Below, piece by piece: positions 41,573 to 50,164 of a DNA stretch of 64,000 nucleotides. Each line of letters opens with the position of its first letter. Positions within the stretch are counted from its first letter, which is position 1. The position numbers and the translations under genes were made by a program. The notes under the pieces are model-generated. The model was not told the origin of the DNA. It saw nothing but the letters and a program-made list of their open reading frames with translations, and did no database searches. This DNA is from Krasilnikoviella flava (lineage in GTDB: Bacteria; Actinomycetota; Actinomycetes; Actinomycetales; Cellulomonadaceae), in NCBI RefSeq assembly GCF_900167525.1, contig NZ_FUZQ01000003.1, positions 62,001 through 126,000 of the forward strand, read 5' to 3'.

Positions 41573-43600
41573 TCACAGGTCGTCGAGGAAGTCCTCCATG
41601 AGCGGGCCGGCGGTGTCCGACCCGCGGTGGCCGTCCTCGACGAAGACCGCCACCGCGAGGTCGTCCACGATCGCGAGCATCCACACGTGCTGCTGCGACC
41701 CGTCGCCGTACTGCGCGGTGCCCGTCTTGGCCCCGACGATGCCGGGCACGTCCTGCAGCATGTCGGCGCTGCCGTCGGTGACGACGCCGTGCATGAGGTC
41801 GCGCAGCACCTGCGCCTCGCCGTCCGACACCCCGGGCGTCGCGGGCTCCTTCTCGGCCTCCGCCGACGGCGACGCGGACGCGTCGCTGCCCTCCTCGGCC
41901 GCGTCGTCCTGCACCAGCACGGGCTCCACCCGGTGGCCCGCGGCGACGCTCGCGGCGACCGTCGCCATCCCGAGCGGCGACGCCTGCACCTTGCCCTGAC
42001 CGATCATCGACGCCGCGTGCTCGGTGCCGTCCGCCTTGGCGGGCACCGAGCCGAGGAACGCCGGCACGCCCATCGCCGCCGCCGCCGCCTCGTCGTCCAG
42101 CAGGCCCAGGTCGGACCCCGCGGTCGCGAGGTCGGCCTGCGCCACCTTGTCGCGCTGCGCGATCATCGCGGTGTTGCACGAGTGCGCGAACGCCGTGCGC
42201 AGCGGCACGTCGCCCGTGGCGGACGACGGGTAGCCGGGCACGTTGCCGAACGTCCGGCCGTCGACGGTGATGGTGTCCGTGCAGGCCACCTCGGTGTCCG
42301 GGGTGAGGCCGGCGCGCTGCATCGCCAGCGCGTCCACCACCTTGAACGTGGACCCCGGCGGGTACTGCCCGAGCGTCGCGGTGGACCAGCCCTCGCTGCC
42401 CGGGCCGCTCGCCGCGGCGAGGACCGCGCCGTCGGACGGGCGGACCGCGACGATCGCGCTGGCCGGGTCGACGTCGTCGAGCACGTTCTCGGCGAGCTTC
42501 TGCAGGTGCTGGTCCAGGGTGGTCGCCACGGGGGTGCCGTCCACGGCGTCCACGCGGTACAGCTCGCGGCCCTCGTCCTCGTCCTCGTCGGGCTCGCCGT
42601 CCAGGCCGACGTCGCCGTCCGCCCCGCTGGCCGCCACGACGCTCACGAGGACGCCCGGCGAGCCGGTGAGCCGGTCGTCGTAGGCGCGCTGCACGCCGGA
42701 CAGCCCCACGACGTCGCCGGCCTGCACGGCCCCGTCGGACTCCTCGACGACCTCCTCGGTCGCCTCCCCGACCCGTCCCAGGATCGGCTTGGCGAAGTCG
42801 CCGGTGGGCCCCAGCTCCAGGGAGTCCTCGACCGCCCGGACCCCGATGATGTCCAGGGCGTCCTCCAGCGAGAAGTCCGTGCCCGGGTTCTCCTTGCGGA
42901 TCGTGATCGCCTCGACGAACGCCTTCTCCCCGGCCGCGTCGACCTGCGCGAAGAACTCGTTCGGCTCGAGCCCGACGAGCTGCGCGAGGTCGCGGGCCGC
43001 CGACTCCTGCCCGAGGCCCTCGACCGCCGTCTTGTCCACCCCGATGTGCCACACGCCCCGCTCGGTGACCATCGGCTCGCCGTCGCCGTCGAGCAGGTCA
43101 CCCCGGTCCGCGTCGAGCGTCGTGACCTTCAGCCGCTCGCCCGGCGCCAGGTCGGGCACCAGCACGTCCGGGCTCCACACCGGCCGCCAGGTGCCGGTGC
43201 CGTCCTCGCTCTCCGGCACCGCGTACGTGAGGTCGACGTCGGTGGAGTACGCCCAGGTGACGTCGCGCCCCACGGGCCACGACCAGTCCAGCGTGGCCAC
43301 GGCGGTCGTCGCCCCGTCCTTGGTGACGGGCTTGCCGACGTCCGCCACGGTCACGGTGTGCTCCCGGGTCCCGGCCGCGTCCACGAGCGGTTCCAGCACC
43401 TCGGACAGCTGCGTCTGCACGTCGACGGATCCGGGAGCCTGCAGCGGCACGTCGCCCACCTTGCCGGCACGGAGCGCCGCGGCGAGCGCCGCGGCGGCCT
43501 CGTCGGCGGGCGGTACGTCGGTCCCGGTGCAGGCCACCAGGGGCAGGCCCACGACCGGTGTCAGGAGGACGGCGAGGGCGAGGCGGTAGCGACGGTGCAC
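41573..43600 (-). CDS. Penicillin-binding protein, class B-like transpeptidase lipoprotein
   Basis: 675 residues. The N-terminus is a lipoprotein signal with Cys24 (LVAC), so the enzyme is anchored outside the membrane. An NTF2-like MecA-type domain (~30-155) and a dimerisation domain follow. The transpeptidase domain has SxxK 'STFK' (Ser417, Lys420), SxN 'SCN' and KTG 'AKTGTAQ'. The Glu/Ala/Ser insert near 'EEGSDASASPSAEAEKEP' is a low-complexity loop. It builds cross-links in peptidoglycan and resembles low-affinity PBP2a-like forms, so it may add beta-lactam tolerance. Its GTG is divergent from the carboxypeptidase gene by 38 bases, with TAATCT seven bases upstream. Confidence 0.92.
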   Translation of the reverse strand: MHRRYRLALAVLLTPVVGLPLVACTGTDVPPADEAAAALAAALRAGKVGDVPLQAPGSVDVQTQLSEVLEPLVDAAGTREHTVTVADVGKPVTKDGATTAVATLDWSWPVGRDVTWAYSTDVDLTYAVPESEDGTGTWRPVWSPDVLVPDLAPGERLKVTTLDADRGDLLDGDGEPMVTERGVWHIGVDKTAVEGLGQESAARDLAQLVGLEPNEFFAQVDAAGEKAFVEAITIRKENPGTDFSLEDALDIIGVRAVEDSLELGPTGDFAKPILGRVGEATEEVVEESDGAVQAGDVVGLSGVQRAYDDRLTGSPGVLVSVVAASGADGDVGLDGEPDEDEDEGRELYRVDAVDGTPVATTLDQHLQKLAENVLDDVDPASAIVAVRPSDGAVLAAASGPGSEGWSTATLGQYPPGSTFKVVDALAMQRAGLTPDTEVACTDTITVDGRTFGNVPGYPSSATGDVPLRTAFAHSCNTAMIAQRDKVAQADLATAGSDLGLLDDEAAAAAMGVPAFLGSVPAKADGTEHAASMIGQGKVQASPLGMATVAASVAAGHRVEPVLVQDDAAEEGSDASASPSAEAEKEPATPGVSDGEAQVLRDLMHGVVTDGSADMLQDVPGIVGAKTGTAQYGDGSQQHVWMLAIVDDLAVAVFVEDGHRGSDTAGPLMEDFLDDL

Positions 43601-43607
43601 CTTGGCG

Positions 43608-43631
43608 AGATTATCGGCTTCCTGGCATTCT
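43608..43631. promoter_or_regulatory. Back-to-back -10 elements between PBP and carboxypeptidase genes
   Basis: The 38-bp gap holds TAATCT on the minus strand (43613-43608), seven bases before the PBP GTG, and CATTCT on the plus strand (43626-43631), seven bases before the carboxypeptidase ATG. There is no room for leaders or ribosome sites. The two promoters would share the same -35 space and compete. Confidence 0.55.
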
Positions 43632-43638
43632 GGTCGGC

Positions 43639-44397
43639 ATGCCCCCCCGTGTCCCGGTCACGGTCCTGCAAAGATTTCGCGGCGCTGCCGTCGTGGGCGC
43701 CCTGGCGATCGCGGGGACCGTCGCGCCGGGAGCCGTCGCGCACGCCGCGCTCCCCGACCCACGGCCGGGCGGCGAGTCCGTCCTGAGCCGGACATGGACG
43801 CCGGCCCTCGACCCCGCCGATCCCCTGGTCCTGGTGAACAAGGCGCACCCCGTCTCGCCGGCGGGCTGGGCGCCGGACGACCTCGTGCGCCCCGACGTGA
43901 CGGCTCTCGGGGAGCACGACCGTCTGCGCGCCGACGCCGCGCGGGCCCTCGAGCGGCTGGCCGCCGCGGCCGAGGACGCCACCGGTCACGAGCTCGTCCT
44001 CGCCTCCGGCTACCGCTCCGCCGACTACCAGCGCCGGCTGTACGCCCGCTACGTCGACGCCCACGGCCGCCGCGCCGCCGACACCTTCTCCGCCCGTCCC
44101 GGGTTCTCCGAGCACCAGACCGGCCTCGCCGCCGACGTCGCCGAGGCGGGCACCTCGTACACGCGGTTCGGGCGCACCGAGACCGGGCGGTGGGTGGCCG
44201 ACCAGGCCTGGCGCTACGGGTTCGTCGTGCGGTACCCGAAGGGCGAGCAGGCGGTGACGGGATACAGCCCCGAGCCCTGGCACCTGCGCTACGTGGGCAC
44301 CGCGCTGACCACCTTCATGCACCTCGCCGACACCCCCACGCTGGAGGAGGCGTTCGGCGCCGCCCCGGCCCCCGACTACGCGCCGACCGGCGGGTGA
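43639..44397 (+). CDS. D-alanyl-D-alanine carboxypeptidase, VanY/DacB (M15) family
   Basis: 252 residues. A signal peptide ends near 'AVAHAALP'. The M15B peptidase domain has 'LVLASGYRSADYQRRLY', then the zinc ligands His159 and Asp166 in 'SEHQTGLAADVAE', and His215 in 'PEPWHLRYV'. It trims the terminal D-Ala from peptidoglycan stem peptides outside the cell. It is divergent from a penicillin-binding protein gene acting on the same peptide, and both probably start from overlapping promoters. The start is at ATG 43639, which has no ribosome site. Confidence 0.92.
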   Translation: MPPRVPVTVLQRFRGAAVVGALAIAGTVAPGAVAHAALPDPRPGGESVLSRTWTPALDPADPLVLVNKAHPVSPAGWAPDDLVRPDVTALGEHDRLRADAARALERLAAAAEDATGHELVLASGYRSADYQRRLYARYVDAHGRRAADTFSARPGFSEHQTGLAADVAEAGTSYTRFGRTETGRWVADQAWRYGFVVRYPKGEQAVTGYSPEPWHLRYVGTALTTFMHLADTPTLEEAFGAAPAPDYAPTGG

Positions 44398-44441
44398 GCC
44401 TGTCGAAACCCACCGACCGGGCCCCGACGGGCTCGACCAGC
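44394..44441. repeat. Palindromic repeat, family 1 (copy 6), intergenic
   Basis: GAGCCTGTCGAAACC and GGGCCCCGACGGGCTCGACC are imperfect inverses around a short loop. It lies between the converging carboxypeptidase and PatB-type genes and can terminate both. Confidence 0.75.
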
Positions 44442-44445
44442 GGGG

Positions 44446-45651
44446 TCAGGCGGCCAGCGCGCGGCCCAGCCGCTCCACGGCCTCGGTGAGGACCGCCGTC
44501 GACGTCGCGAGGTTGAGCCGCAGCCACCCCGCGCCGCCCGCGCCGAAGCGCACACCGTCCTCGAGGGCGAGGCGCCCGTGCTCCAGGACGTGCCCGGCCG
44601 CGTCGGCCGCGGGGACCCCGCCGGGCAGGGCGGCACGCAGGTCCAGCCAGGCCAGGTAGGTGGCGTCGGCGGGCTGCAGCCGGACGGCCGGGGCGTGCTC
44701 GGCGAGCAGGCGGGCGAGCAGTCGCCGGTTCTCCTGGACGCCGGCGAGGAGCGCGTCGAGCCACGGCCCGCCGTCGCGGTAGGCGGCGGCGTGCGCCAGC
44801 ACCGCCAGGTGGTTGACGGCGTGGCCCGCCTCCTCGGGGATGCGGCGCAGGTCGTCGGCGGCGCCCGGGCCGCCCAGCGCGACCGCCGCGCGCAGCCCCG
44901 CGAGGTGGAAGGCCTTGGACGCCGACTGCACGGCGACGGCCCGCTCGGACCCCGTCACCGACAGCAGCGGCACGAACGCGGGCGCGGCGTCGTCGAGGTG
45001 CGCGAACGTGAGCGGGGCGTGGATCTCGTCCGCCACCACCCGCACCCCGTACCGGTCCGCGAGCGCCAGCACGGCCTCCAGCTCGGCCCGCGTGTGCACG
45101 GTGCCCGTCGGGTTGTGCGGGTTGCACAGCAGCAGCACGGCGCGCCGCCCGGAGCCCGGCCCGACGCCGTGGGCGGCCGCGCCCGTGGCGCGCGCGAGGG
45201 CCGCCTCGAGCGTGCCGAGGTCGAGCCGCAGCTCGGCGTCCAGCGGCGCCTCCACGACCTGCCGGCCCTCGTTGCCGGGGAAGCCGTAGAACGGCGGGTA
45301 CACCGGCGGCGTGACGACGACGGCGTCGCCCGGGGCGGTCAGGACGCGCAGCACCTCGACGACCGCCACCATGACGTCCGGCATCGTGCGGCTGGACGCG
45401 ACGTCCGGCGTCCACCCCCAGCGGCGCTCCGCGAACGGCGCGAGCGCCTCGGCGTACGCGGTGCCGACGTCGTACCCGGTGTCGCCGAGGGTCAGCGCCC
45501 GCTGCACCGCGTCCACCACGGGTGGCGCGACGGGCGTGTCCATCTCCGCCACGAACAGCGGCAGCACGTCCGGCGGGTACGCCCGCCACTTCACGGACGT
45601 CCGGCGGCGCAGGTCGTCGAGGGTGAGCTGCTCCAGCGGGTTGTCGGTCAC
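44446..45651 (-). CDS. PLP-dependent aminotransferase, MalY/PatB cystathionine beta-lyase type
   Basis: 401 residues, fold-type I PLP enzyme. 'RRTSVKWRAYPPDVLPLFVAEMD' is the MalY/PatB N-terminal signature; 'CNPHNPTGTVHT' binds cofactor and 'VADEIHAPLTF' holds the PLP-contacting Asp. The Schiff-base lysine is in 'SASKAFHLAGLR'. Such enzymes release homocysteine from cystathionine, pyruvate and ammonia as co-products. GTG 45651 has TAGACC six bases upstream. A family-1 repeat lies behind it. Confidence 0.92.
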   Translation of the reverse strand: MTDNPLEQLTLDDLRRRTSVKWRAYPPDVLPLFVAEMDTPVAPPVVDAVQRALTLGDTGYDVGTAYAEALAPFAERRWGWTPDVASSRTMPDVMVAVVEVLRVLTAPGDAVVVTPPVYPPFYGFPGNEGRQVVEAPLDAELRLDLGTLEAALARATGAAAHGVGPGSGRRAVLLLCNPHNPTGTVHTRAELEAVLALADRYGVRVVADEIHAPLTFAHLDDAAPAFVPLLSVTGSERAVAVQSASKAFHLAGLRAAVALGGPGAADDLRRIPEEAGHAVNHLAVLAHAAAYRDGGPWLDALLAGVQENRRLLARLLAEHAPAVRLQPADATYLAWLDLRAALPGGVPAADAAGHVLEHGRLALEDGVRFGAGGAGWLRLNLATSTAVLTEAVERLGRALAA

Positions 45652-45681
45652 GGCTCCGGTCTACCAGACCGTCGCACCCAC

Positions 45682-45729
45682 GGCTGAGCCTGCCGAGACC
45701 GGTCCTGGTCCCGACAGGCTCGACCGTAC
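45682..45729. repeat. Palindromic repeat, family 1 (copy 7)
   Basis: GGCTGAGCCTGCCGAGACC and its imperfect inverse GGTCCCGACAGGCTCGACC flank TCCT. It lies between the stop of the 235-residue hypothetical gene and the PatB-type gene, both on the minus strand. Confidence 0.8.
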
Positions 45730-45736
45730 GCGGGGC

Positions 45737-46444
45737 TCAGCCAGCCGCGGCCGCCCGCTTCACGACGGGCTCCCACTCGTCCGGGGCGAGCACCGGGCGG
45801 TCGTCGTCGGTGCGCCCGGCCCAGCGCCGGGCGTCCTCGATGGTGGCCGCGAGAAGGCCGCGCAGCCGGGCGTCGGTGTCGGGCACGAAGGCCTCGCTGA
45901 TGCCCTGCACCGCCGTCGACACGACGGACGGCGCGGCGTCCCGCACGAACCGCTTGGGCCGCACGCGCGTGCCCTCGCAGAACCGGTACGCCCACTCGGC
46001 CGTCCGCGGCGACGCGGCGAGCGCGTCGGCGCTGGCGGGGTCGAGGGTGCCCTCGGGGCGCCCGTCGAGCACGTCGAGCATCCGCTCCGCGCCGATGATC
46101 GCGACGGCCAAGGTCTGCTGCCGGTCGGCGGGCGCGACGGGCAGCGCCGTCTGCGCGGCGCGCAGCGCGATCTGCACGTCCCACCGCGGGTCGGGGCTCG
46201 TGAGCCCGATCACGGACGGGATGAGCGGCGCCAGCTGCGGCCGGTTCCCGTCGGAGGTCAGGTCGTTCACGGCCCGGGCCAGCATCGCGAGCAGCGGGTG
46301 CGTGCACTGGGGATGGTCGCTCCAGCGCTCGCCGGCGAGGAACGACGCGAGCTCCATGAAGCACGCGCCCTTCTTCGGGTTGCGGTGCTTCCCCCGCCCC
46401 AGCATCGGCAGCGCGTCGAAAGCGCCTGAAACAGATCCAGCCAC
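45737..46444 (-). CDS. Conserved hypothetical protein
   Basis: 235 residues, no signal peptide or membrane helix. The sequence is helical, with a conserved-looking core 'MELASFLAGERWSDHPQCTHPLLAMLARAVND' and 'AIIGAERMLDVLDG'. A His-Pro-x-Cys-x-His cluster ('HPQCTHP') near residue 44 could bind a metal. No family name is recognised. GTG 46444 is the farthest start in the frame and follows GGGGGTGG; internal ATGs near residue 14 or 30 are possible. It lies downstream of a strong hairpin and is probably a single-gene unit. Confidence 0.7.
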   Translation of the reverse strand: MAGSVSGAFDALPMLGRGKHRNPKKGACFMELASFLAGERWSDHPQCTHPLLAMLARAVNDLTSDGNRPQLAPLIPSVIGLTSPDPRWDVQIALRAAQTALPVAPADRQQTLAVAIIGAERMLDVLDGRPEGTLDPASADALAASPRTAEWAYRFCEGTRVRPKRFVRDAAPSVVSTAVQGISEAFVPDTDARLRGLLAATIEDARRWAGRTDDDRPVLAPDEWEPVVKRAAAAG

Positions 46445-46550
46445 GAGTCCACCCCCGTATCGGTCCGGTCACCCCCAGTGTGCGACGGGTGTGACCCAGG
46501 TCGCAACGGATAGGGCGGGCGAAGGCTGCCCGACCGGCGCGCCCGGCGCT

Positions 46551-46610
46551 CCCGGGGGCACCTCAGACGGGCCGACGCCCTGGTGACGGCCCCGTCTGAG
46601 GTACCCCGGG
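46551..46610. terminator. Long hairpin in the 307-bp gap before the small gene at 46752
   Basis: CACCTCAGACGGG (46559-46571) pairs with CCCGTCTGAGGT (46591-46602), and outer CCCGGGG with CCCCGGG, with one bulged base and a 19-base loop. It is distinct from families 1-3. The rest of the gap (46445-46751) holds no open gene; a run of G-rich leader precedes the next start. Confidence 0.7.
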
Positions 46611-46751
46611 GCCGAAGACGGGGCGGTTGACCGATCCACGGTCGGGGGCCTCAGGACGAACGTCGTCACCACGAGATCGACGAGAAGCCGGCGGTGGCCG
46701 GCAGGCAGCAGACACAGGGCCGGGCACCCCGGCCGGTGAGGGGACGAGGAC

Positions 46752-47072
46752 ATGAACCGGATGACGTCGCGAGACCTGACCGTCCTGGCGGAGCTGGACT
46801 ACCGGCAGGCACGGCTGGCCGAGACCTACCAGCGTGGGACGCCCGCGTGGGTGCGGGCCGCCGGCCGCTGGGCGAAGGGCCTGGTGCGGCGGGTGCGCGC
46901 CCGGGCCGTGGCCCGCGACGCGGTGCAGCGGCTGGGGGCGACGATCGACGCGGTGGCGGCGCGCACCGACGCCGACGCGTGGGAGATCCAGGTGACCCGC
47001 CGGGCCGACCAGATCTCGCACGGCCTGGAGGCGCTGCGCCCTCAGGACGGCGCCGCGCGCCGGGCCGCCTGA
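46752..47072 (+). CDS. Small basic hypothetical protein
   Basis: 106 residues with many Arg and Ala residues, no membrane helix and no signal. A helical core 'TVLAELDYRQARLAETYQRGTPAWVRAAGRWAKGLVRRVRARAVARDAVQRL' is followed by 'VAARTDADAWEIQVTRRADQISHGLEALR'. No family is recognised. ATG 46752 follows GACGAGG at four bases. It lies between a hairpin and a family-1 repeat, so it is likely transcribed alone. Confidence 0.6.
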   Translation: MNRMTSRDLTVLAELDYRQARLAETYQRGTPAWVRAAGRWAKGLVRRVRARAVARDAVQRLGATIDAVAARTDADAWEIQVTRRADQISHGLEALRPQDGAARRAA

Positions 47073-47097
47073 CCGTGGTGGGGACGAGCGCCCTCTC

Positions 47098-47144
47098 GGT
47101 CGAGCCCGTCGGGACCAGGATCCCGGCGGGCTCGGCCACCGTGG
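47098..47144. repeat. Palindromic repeat, family 1 (copy 8)
   Basis: GGTCGAGCCCGTCGGGACC and GATCCCGGCGGGCTCGGCC are diverged inverse arms. It lies in the 107-bp gap before the LuxR-type regulator gene. The regulator's frame stays open through it, but the start is placed after it. Confidence 0.75.
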
Positions 47145-47179
47145 CGGCGGGTGTGGGCGCCCGGTGGGACGATCACCTC

Positions 47180-50140
47180 GTGCGTCGTTCCAGCGAGGTC
47201 CCCCTGATCGCCCGCCAGGCGGAGGTCACCGCCTTCCGCGGTGCGCTGGAGCACGCCGCCGAGGGCGAGCCCGGCGTGCTGCTGCTCGGCGGCGACGCCG
47301 GGGTGGGCAAGACGCGCCTGGTCACGCACCTCGCTGACGTCGCCCGCGACGCCGGGGCGCGCGTCGTCGTCGCGCACTGCGTGGACCTCGGTGACGTCGG
47401 CATCCCGTACCTGCCGTTCACGGAGGCGCTGACGCAGCTGCGGGGCGTCCCCGCGGTCGCCGAGGTGGTCGCCGAGCGCCCCGCCCTCGCCCGCCTGCTC
47501 GACCCGGCCGGGGGCGACGGCGGCTCCGACGGCAACGAGCACGGCGAGCGCCTGCAGCTGCTGGACGGCGTGGCGGGCAGCCTCGCCGCCGCCGGGCACG
47601 CGGGCTCGCCCCTGGTCCTGGTGGTGGAGGACGTGCACTGGGCGGACGAGTCCACGCGCGACGTGCTGCGGTTCGTCGTCGCCCGGCTGCGCTCGGAGCA
47701 CCTGCTGCTCGTCGTGACGTACCGCAGCGACGACGTGCACCGCCGCCACCCGCTGCGCCCCGTCCTCGCGGAGCTGCACCGTCAGCGGCCCGTGGAGCAC
47801 GTCGAGCTGTCCCCGTTCACCCCCGACGAGCTGCGCGAGTTCACCACGGCCACCCGCGGCGAGCCGCTCGACGAGCAGGAGTTCGACGCGGTGCGCTCCC
47901 GGTCCGACGGGAACGCGTTCTTCGCGGAGGAGCTGCTCGACGCGGGGCAGCCGTCGGCCGGGCTGCCCTGGTCGCTGACGGACGTGCTGCACACGCGGCT
48001 GCAACGGCTCGACCCGGGGGTCCAGCAGCTGGTGCGCCTGGCCGCGGTGGCCGGGCGCCAGGTGGACGAGGCGCTGCTGCGCGCCACCGCGCCCCGTCTG
48101 CCGGGCCTCGACGCTCCCGGTGCCGCGGACGCCGCGCTGCGCGAGGCCGTCACCCAGCAGGTGCTGGGCGTCGAGGGCCAGCACGTCGCGTTCCGGCACG
48201 CTCTCGTGGCCGAGGCGCTCGTGCTCGACCTGCTGCCGGGCGAGCGCACCACCATGCACCGCGCCTACCTGGAGGCGCTGACGGCGGACCCGGCCCTCGG
48301 CTCGTCGGCGAAGCGCGCCCACCACGCCCTGCAGGGTCATGACCTGCCGGCCGCCCTCGTCGCGTCCCGCGACGCCGCCCTCGCCGCGGCCGAGCTGCTC
48401 GCCCCGGCCGAGGAGCTGCGCCACCTGGAGCAGGTGCTGTCGCTGTGGGAGTCCGTGTCCGACGCCGAGGACCTGCTGGGCACCGACCGGGTCGCCGTCG
48501 CCCTCGACACCGCGGCCGCGGCCAGCTCCGCGGGCCAGGCGACCCGGGCGGAGCAGCTCGCGCGGCGGGCCGTCGACGGGCTGGGCGACGACCCGGAGAG
48601 ACAGGCCCGCCTGCGGCACGTGCTCGTGCGCTACCTGCTGAACGTCGAGGCGACGAACGACGCGCTGCAGCAGACGGCGCTCGCGCTCGACGTCCTCCTG
48701 CCGGGCGCCACCGGCCCGGACGGGCCGGGCGGGGCGGAGATCGACGAAGCCGCGGCCACGGCAGACCTGGCGTGGACCCTCGCCGCTCGGGCGCGGGCGC
48801 TGCTCAGCGTGGACCGGGACGACGAGGCCGGCACCCACGCACAGCTGGCGGTCGACGTCGCGCGGCGTGCCGGGGCCGCCGGCGCGGAGGCGGACGCCCA
48901 GACGACGCTCGCCATCCTCGAGGTCGCCGAGCCGGACGCGGCGGCCGGCCGGCTGGAGGCGGCGCGGGACCGGGCCGCCGACGCGGGCGACCTCCCCACC
49001 GAGCTGCGCTCCTGGTACAACCTGTCCGCGACCCACTTCTACGCCGGCCGGCTCGACGCCGCCGGCGCCACCCTCGACGAGGGGCTCGCCCGGGCGCGCG
49101 CCACCGGCATGGTGTGGTCCACGTACGGCGTGGAGATGGTCGACCTCACCCAGATCCTGCCCTACCTCAGAGGCGACCTGACCGAGCGCGAGGTCCCGCC
49201 CGGCACCCCCGCCTGGGTGCTCCCCTATCTCGACGCGGGCCGCCTGTACGCGGCCGTAGCCCGGGACGGCGCCGACGCGTCCGCCCGCGCGGAGGCTCTA
49301 CGCCCGCACTGGGACTCCGACGGCCAGGTCGCCCTGATCGCCGGCGGCACCCTGGTGGACGCCATGACGTGGGCCGGTCGGTACGAGGACGCGGTCGCGC
49401 TCGCCGAGGAGGTCGCCGCCCACCTGGGGGCCGCCTGGTCCGAGTTCTTCCTGGGCCGCATCTGGATCACCGCCCTGGCCCTCGCGGCCCTCGCCGAGAG
49501 CGCCGAGACGCGCCCGGTGGCGGAGGGTCGGGCCGCCGATCTCCTCCAGCGCGGCGACACCCTGCTCGCGGTGGCGCACGAGACCGCGGAGCGGGGCCGC
49601 CCCCGCGGCGGGCGACTGGGACCGGAGGGCCGCGCCTGGCTGCGGCGCGCCGACGCCGAGCACGCGCGGCTGCGCGCGGCGCTCACCGACGACCCGGCCG
49701 ACCCGGCGCTGTGGGAGGCGACCGTGCGCGAGTTCGACTTCGGCTACCGCTACGAGGTGGCCCGCTCCCGGTTCCGCTGGGCGCAGGCGCTGCGGGCGAC
49801 GGGCGACGTGCCCGCGGCCGAGGTGGAGGCGGCCGAGGCCCTCGGCGAGGCCGTGTCCATGGGGGCCGCGCCGCTGACGGCCGCGATCCACGCGTGGGGC
49901 CGGCGGGCCCGGGTGCCGCTGCCGGGCACCCGACGCACGACGTCGGTCCTCACCGAGCGCGAGGAGGAGGTGCTGATCCTCGTCGCGCAGGGTCTGAGCA
50001 ACCGGCAGATCGGCGAGCGCCTGTACATCTCCACCAAGACGGTCAGCGTGCACGTGTCGAACCTGCTCGCGAAGCTCGGCGTCTCGGGGCGGGCGGAGGC
50101 GGTCGCCGTCGCGCACCGGCGCGGGCTGATCGGCGTCTGA
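47180..50140 (+). CDS. LuxR-family regulator with AAA/STAND ATPase domain (LAL/MalT type)
   Basis: 986 residues. The N-terminal NTPase has Walker A 'GGDAGVGKTRL' (Lys44) and Walker B 'LVLVVEDVHWADEST'. A long helical TPR-like region (~400-900) follows. The C-terminal LuxR HTH is 'LTEREEEVLILVAQGLSNRQIGERLYISTKTVSVHVSNLLAKLG'. Such LAL regulators bind an inducer and ATP, then activate nearby genes. GTG 47180 has GACGAT six bases upstream and no ribosome site; it is chosen because it begins at 'SEVPLIARQAEV', the usual family start. The target is unknown; the gene downstream is a signalling phosphatase. Confidence 0.9.
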   Translation: MRRSSEVPLIARQAEVTAFRGALEHAAEGEPGVLLLGGDAGVGKTRLVTHLADVARDAGARVVVAHCVDLGDVGIPYLPFTEALTQLRGVPAVAEVVAERPALARLLDPAGGDGGSDGNEHGERLQLLDGVAGSLAAAGHAGSPLVLVVEDVHWADESTRDVLRFVVARLRSEHLLLVVTYRSDDVHRRHPLRPVLAELHRQRPVEHVELSPFTPDELREFTTATRGEPLDEQEFDAVRSRSDGNAFFAEELLDAGQPSAGLPWSLTDVLHTRLQRLDPGVQQLVRLAAVAGRQVDEALLRATAPRLPGLDAPGAADAALREAVTQQVLGVEGQHVAFRHALVAEALVLDLLPGERTTMHRAYLEALTADPALGSSAKRAHHALQGHDLPAALVASRDAALAAAELLAPAEELRHLEQVLSLWESVSDAEDLLGTDRVAVALDTAAAASSAGQATRAEQLARRAVDGLGDDPERQARLRHVLVRYLLNVEATNDALQQTALALDVLLPGATGPDGPGGAEIDEAAATADLAWTLAARARALLSVDRDDEAGTHAQLAVDVARRAGAAGAEADAQTTLAILEVAEPDAAAGRLEAARDRAADAGDLPTELRSWYNLSATHFYAGRLDAAGATLDEGLARARATGMVWSTYGVEMVDLTQILPYLRGDLTEREVPPGTPAWVLPYLDAGRLYAAVARDGADASARAEALRPHWDSDGQVALIAGGTLVDAMTWAGRYEDAVALAEEVAAHLGAAWSEFFLGRIWITALALAALAESAETRPVAEGRAADLLQRGDTLLAVAHETAERGRPRGGRLGPEGRAWLRRADAEHARLRAALTDDPADPALWEATVREFDFGYRYEVARSRFRWAQALRATGDVPAAEVEAAEALGEAVSMGAAPLTAAIHAWGRRARVPLPGTRRTTSVLTEREEEVLILVAQGLSNRQIGERLYISTKTVSVHVSNLLAKLGVSGRAEAVAVAHRRGLIGV

Positions 50141-50164
50141 CCGCCCAAGGTCCATACTGGGCGC

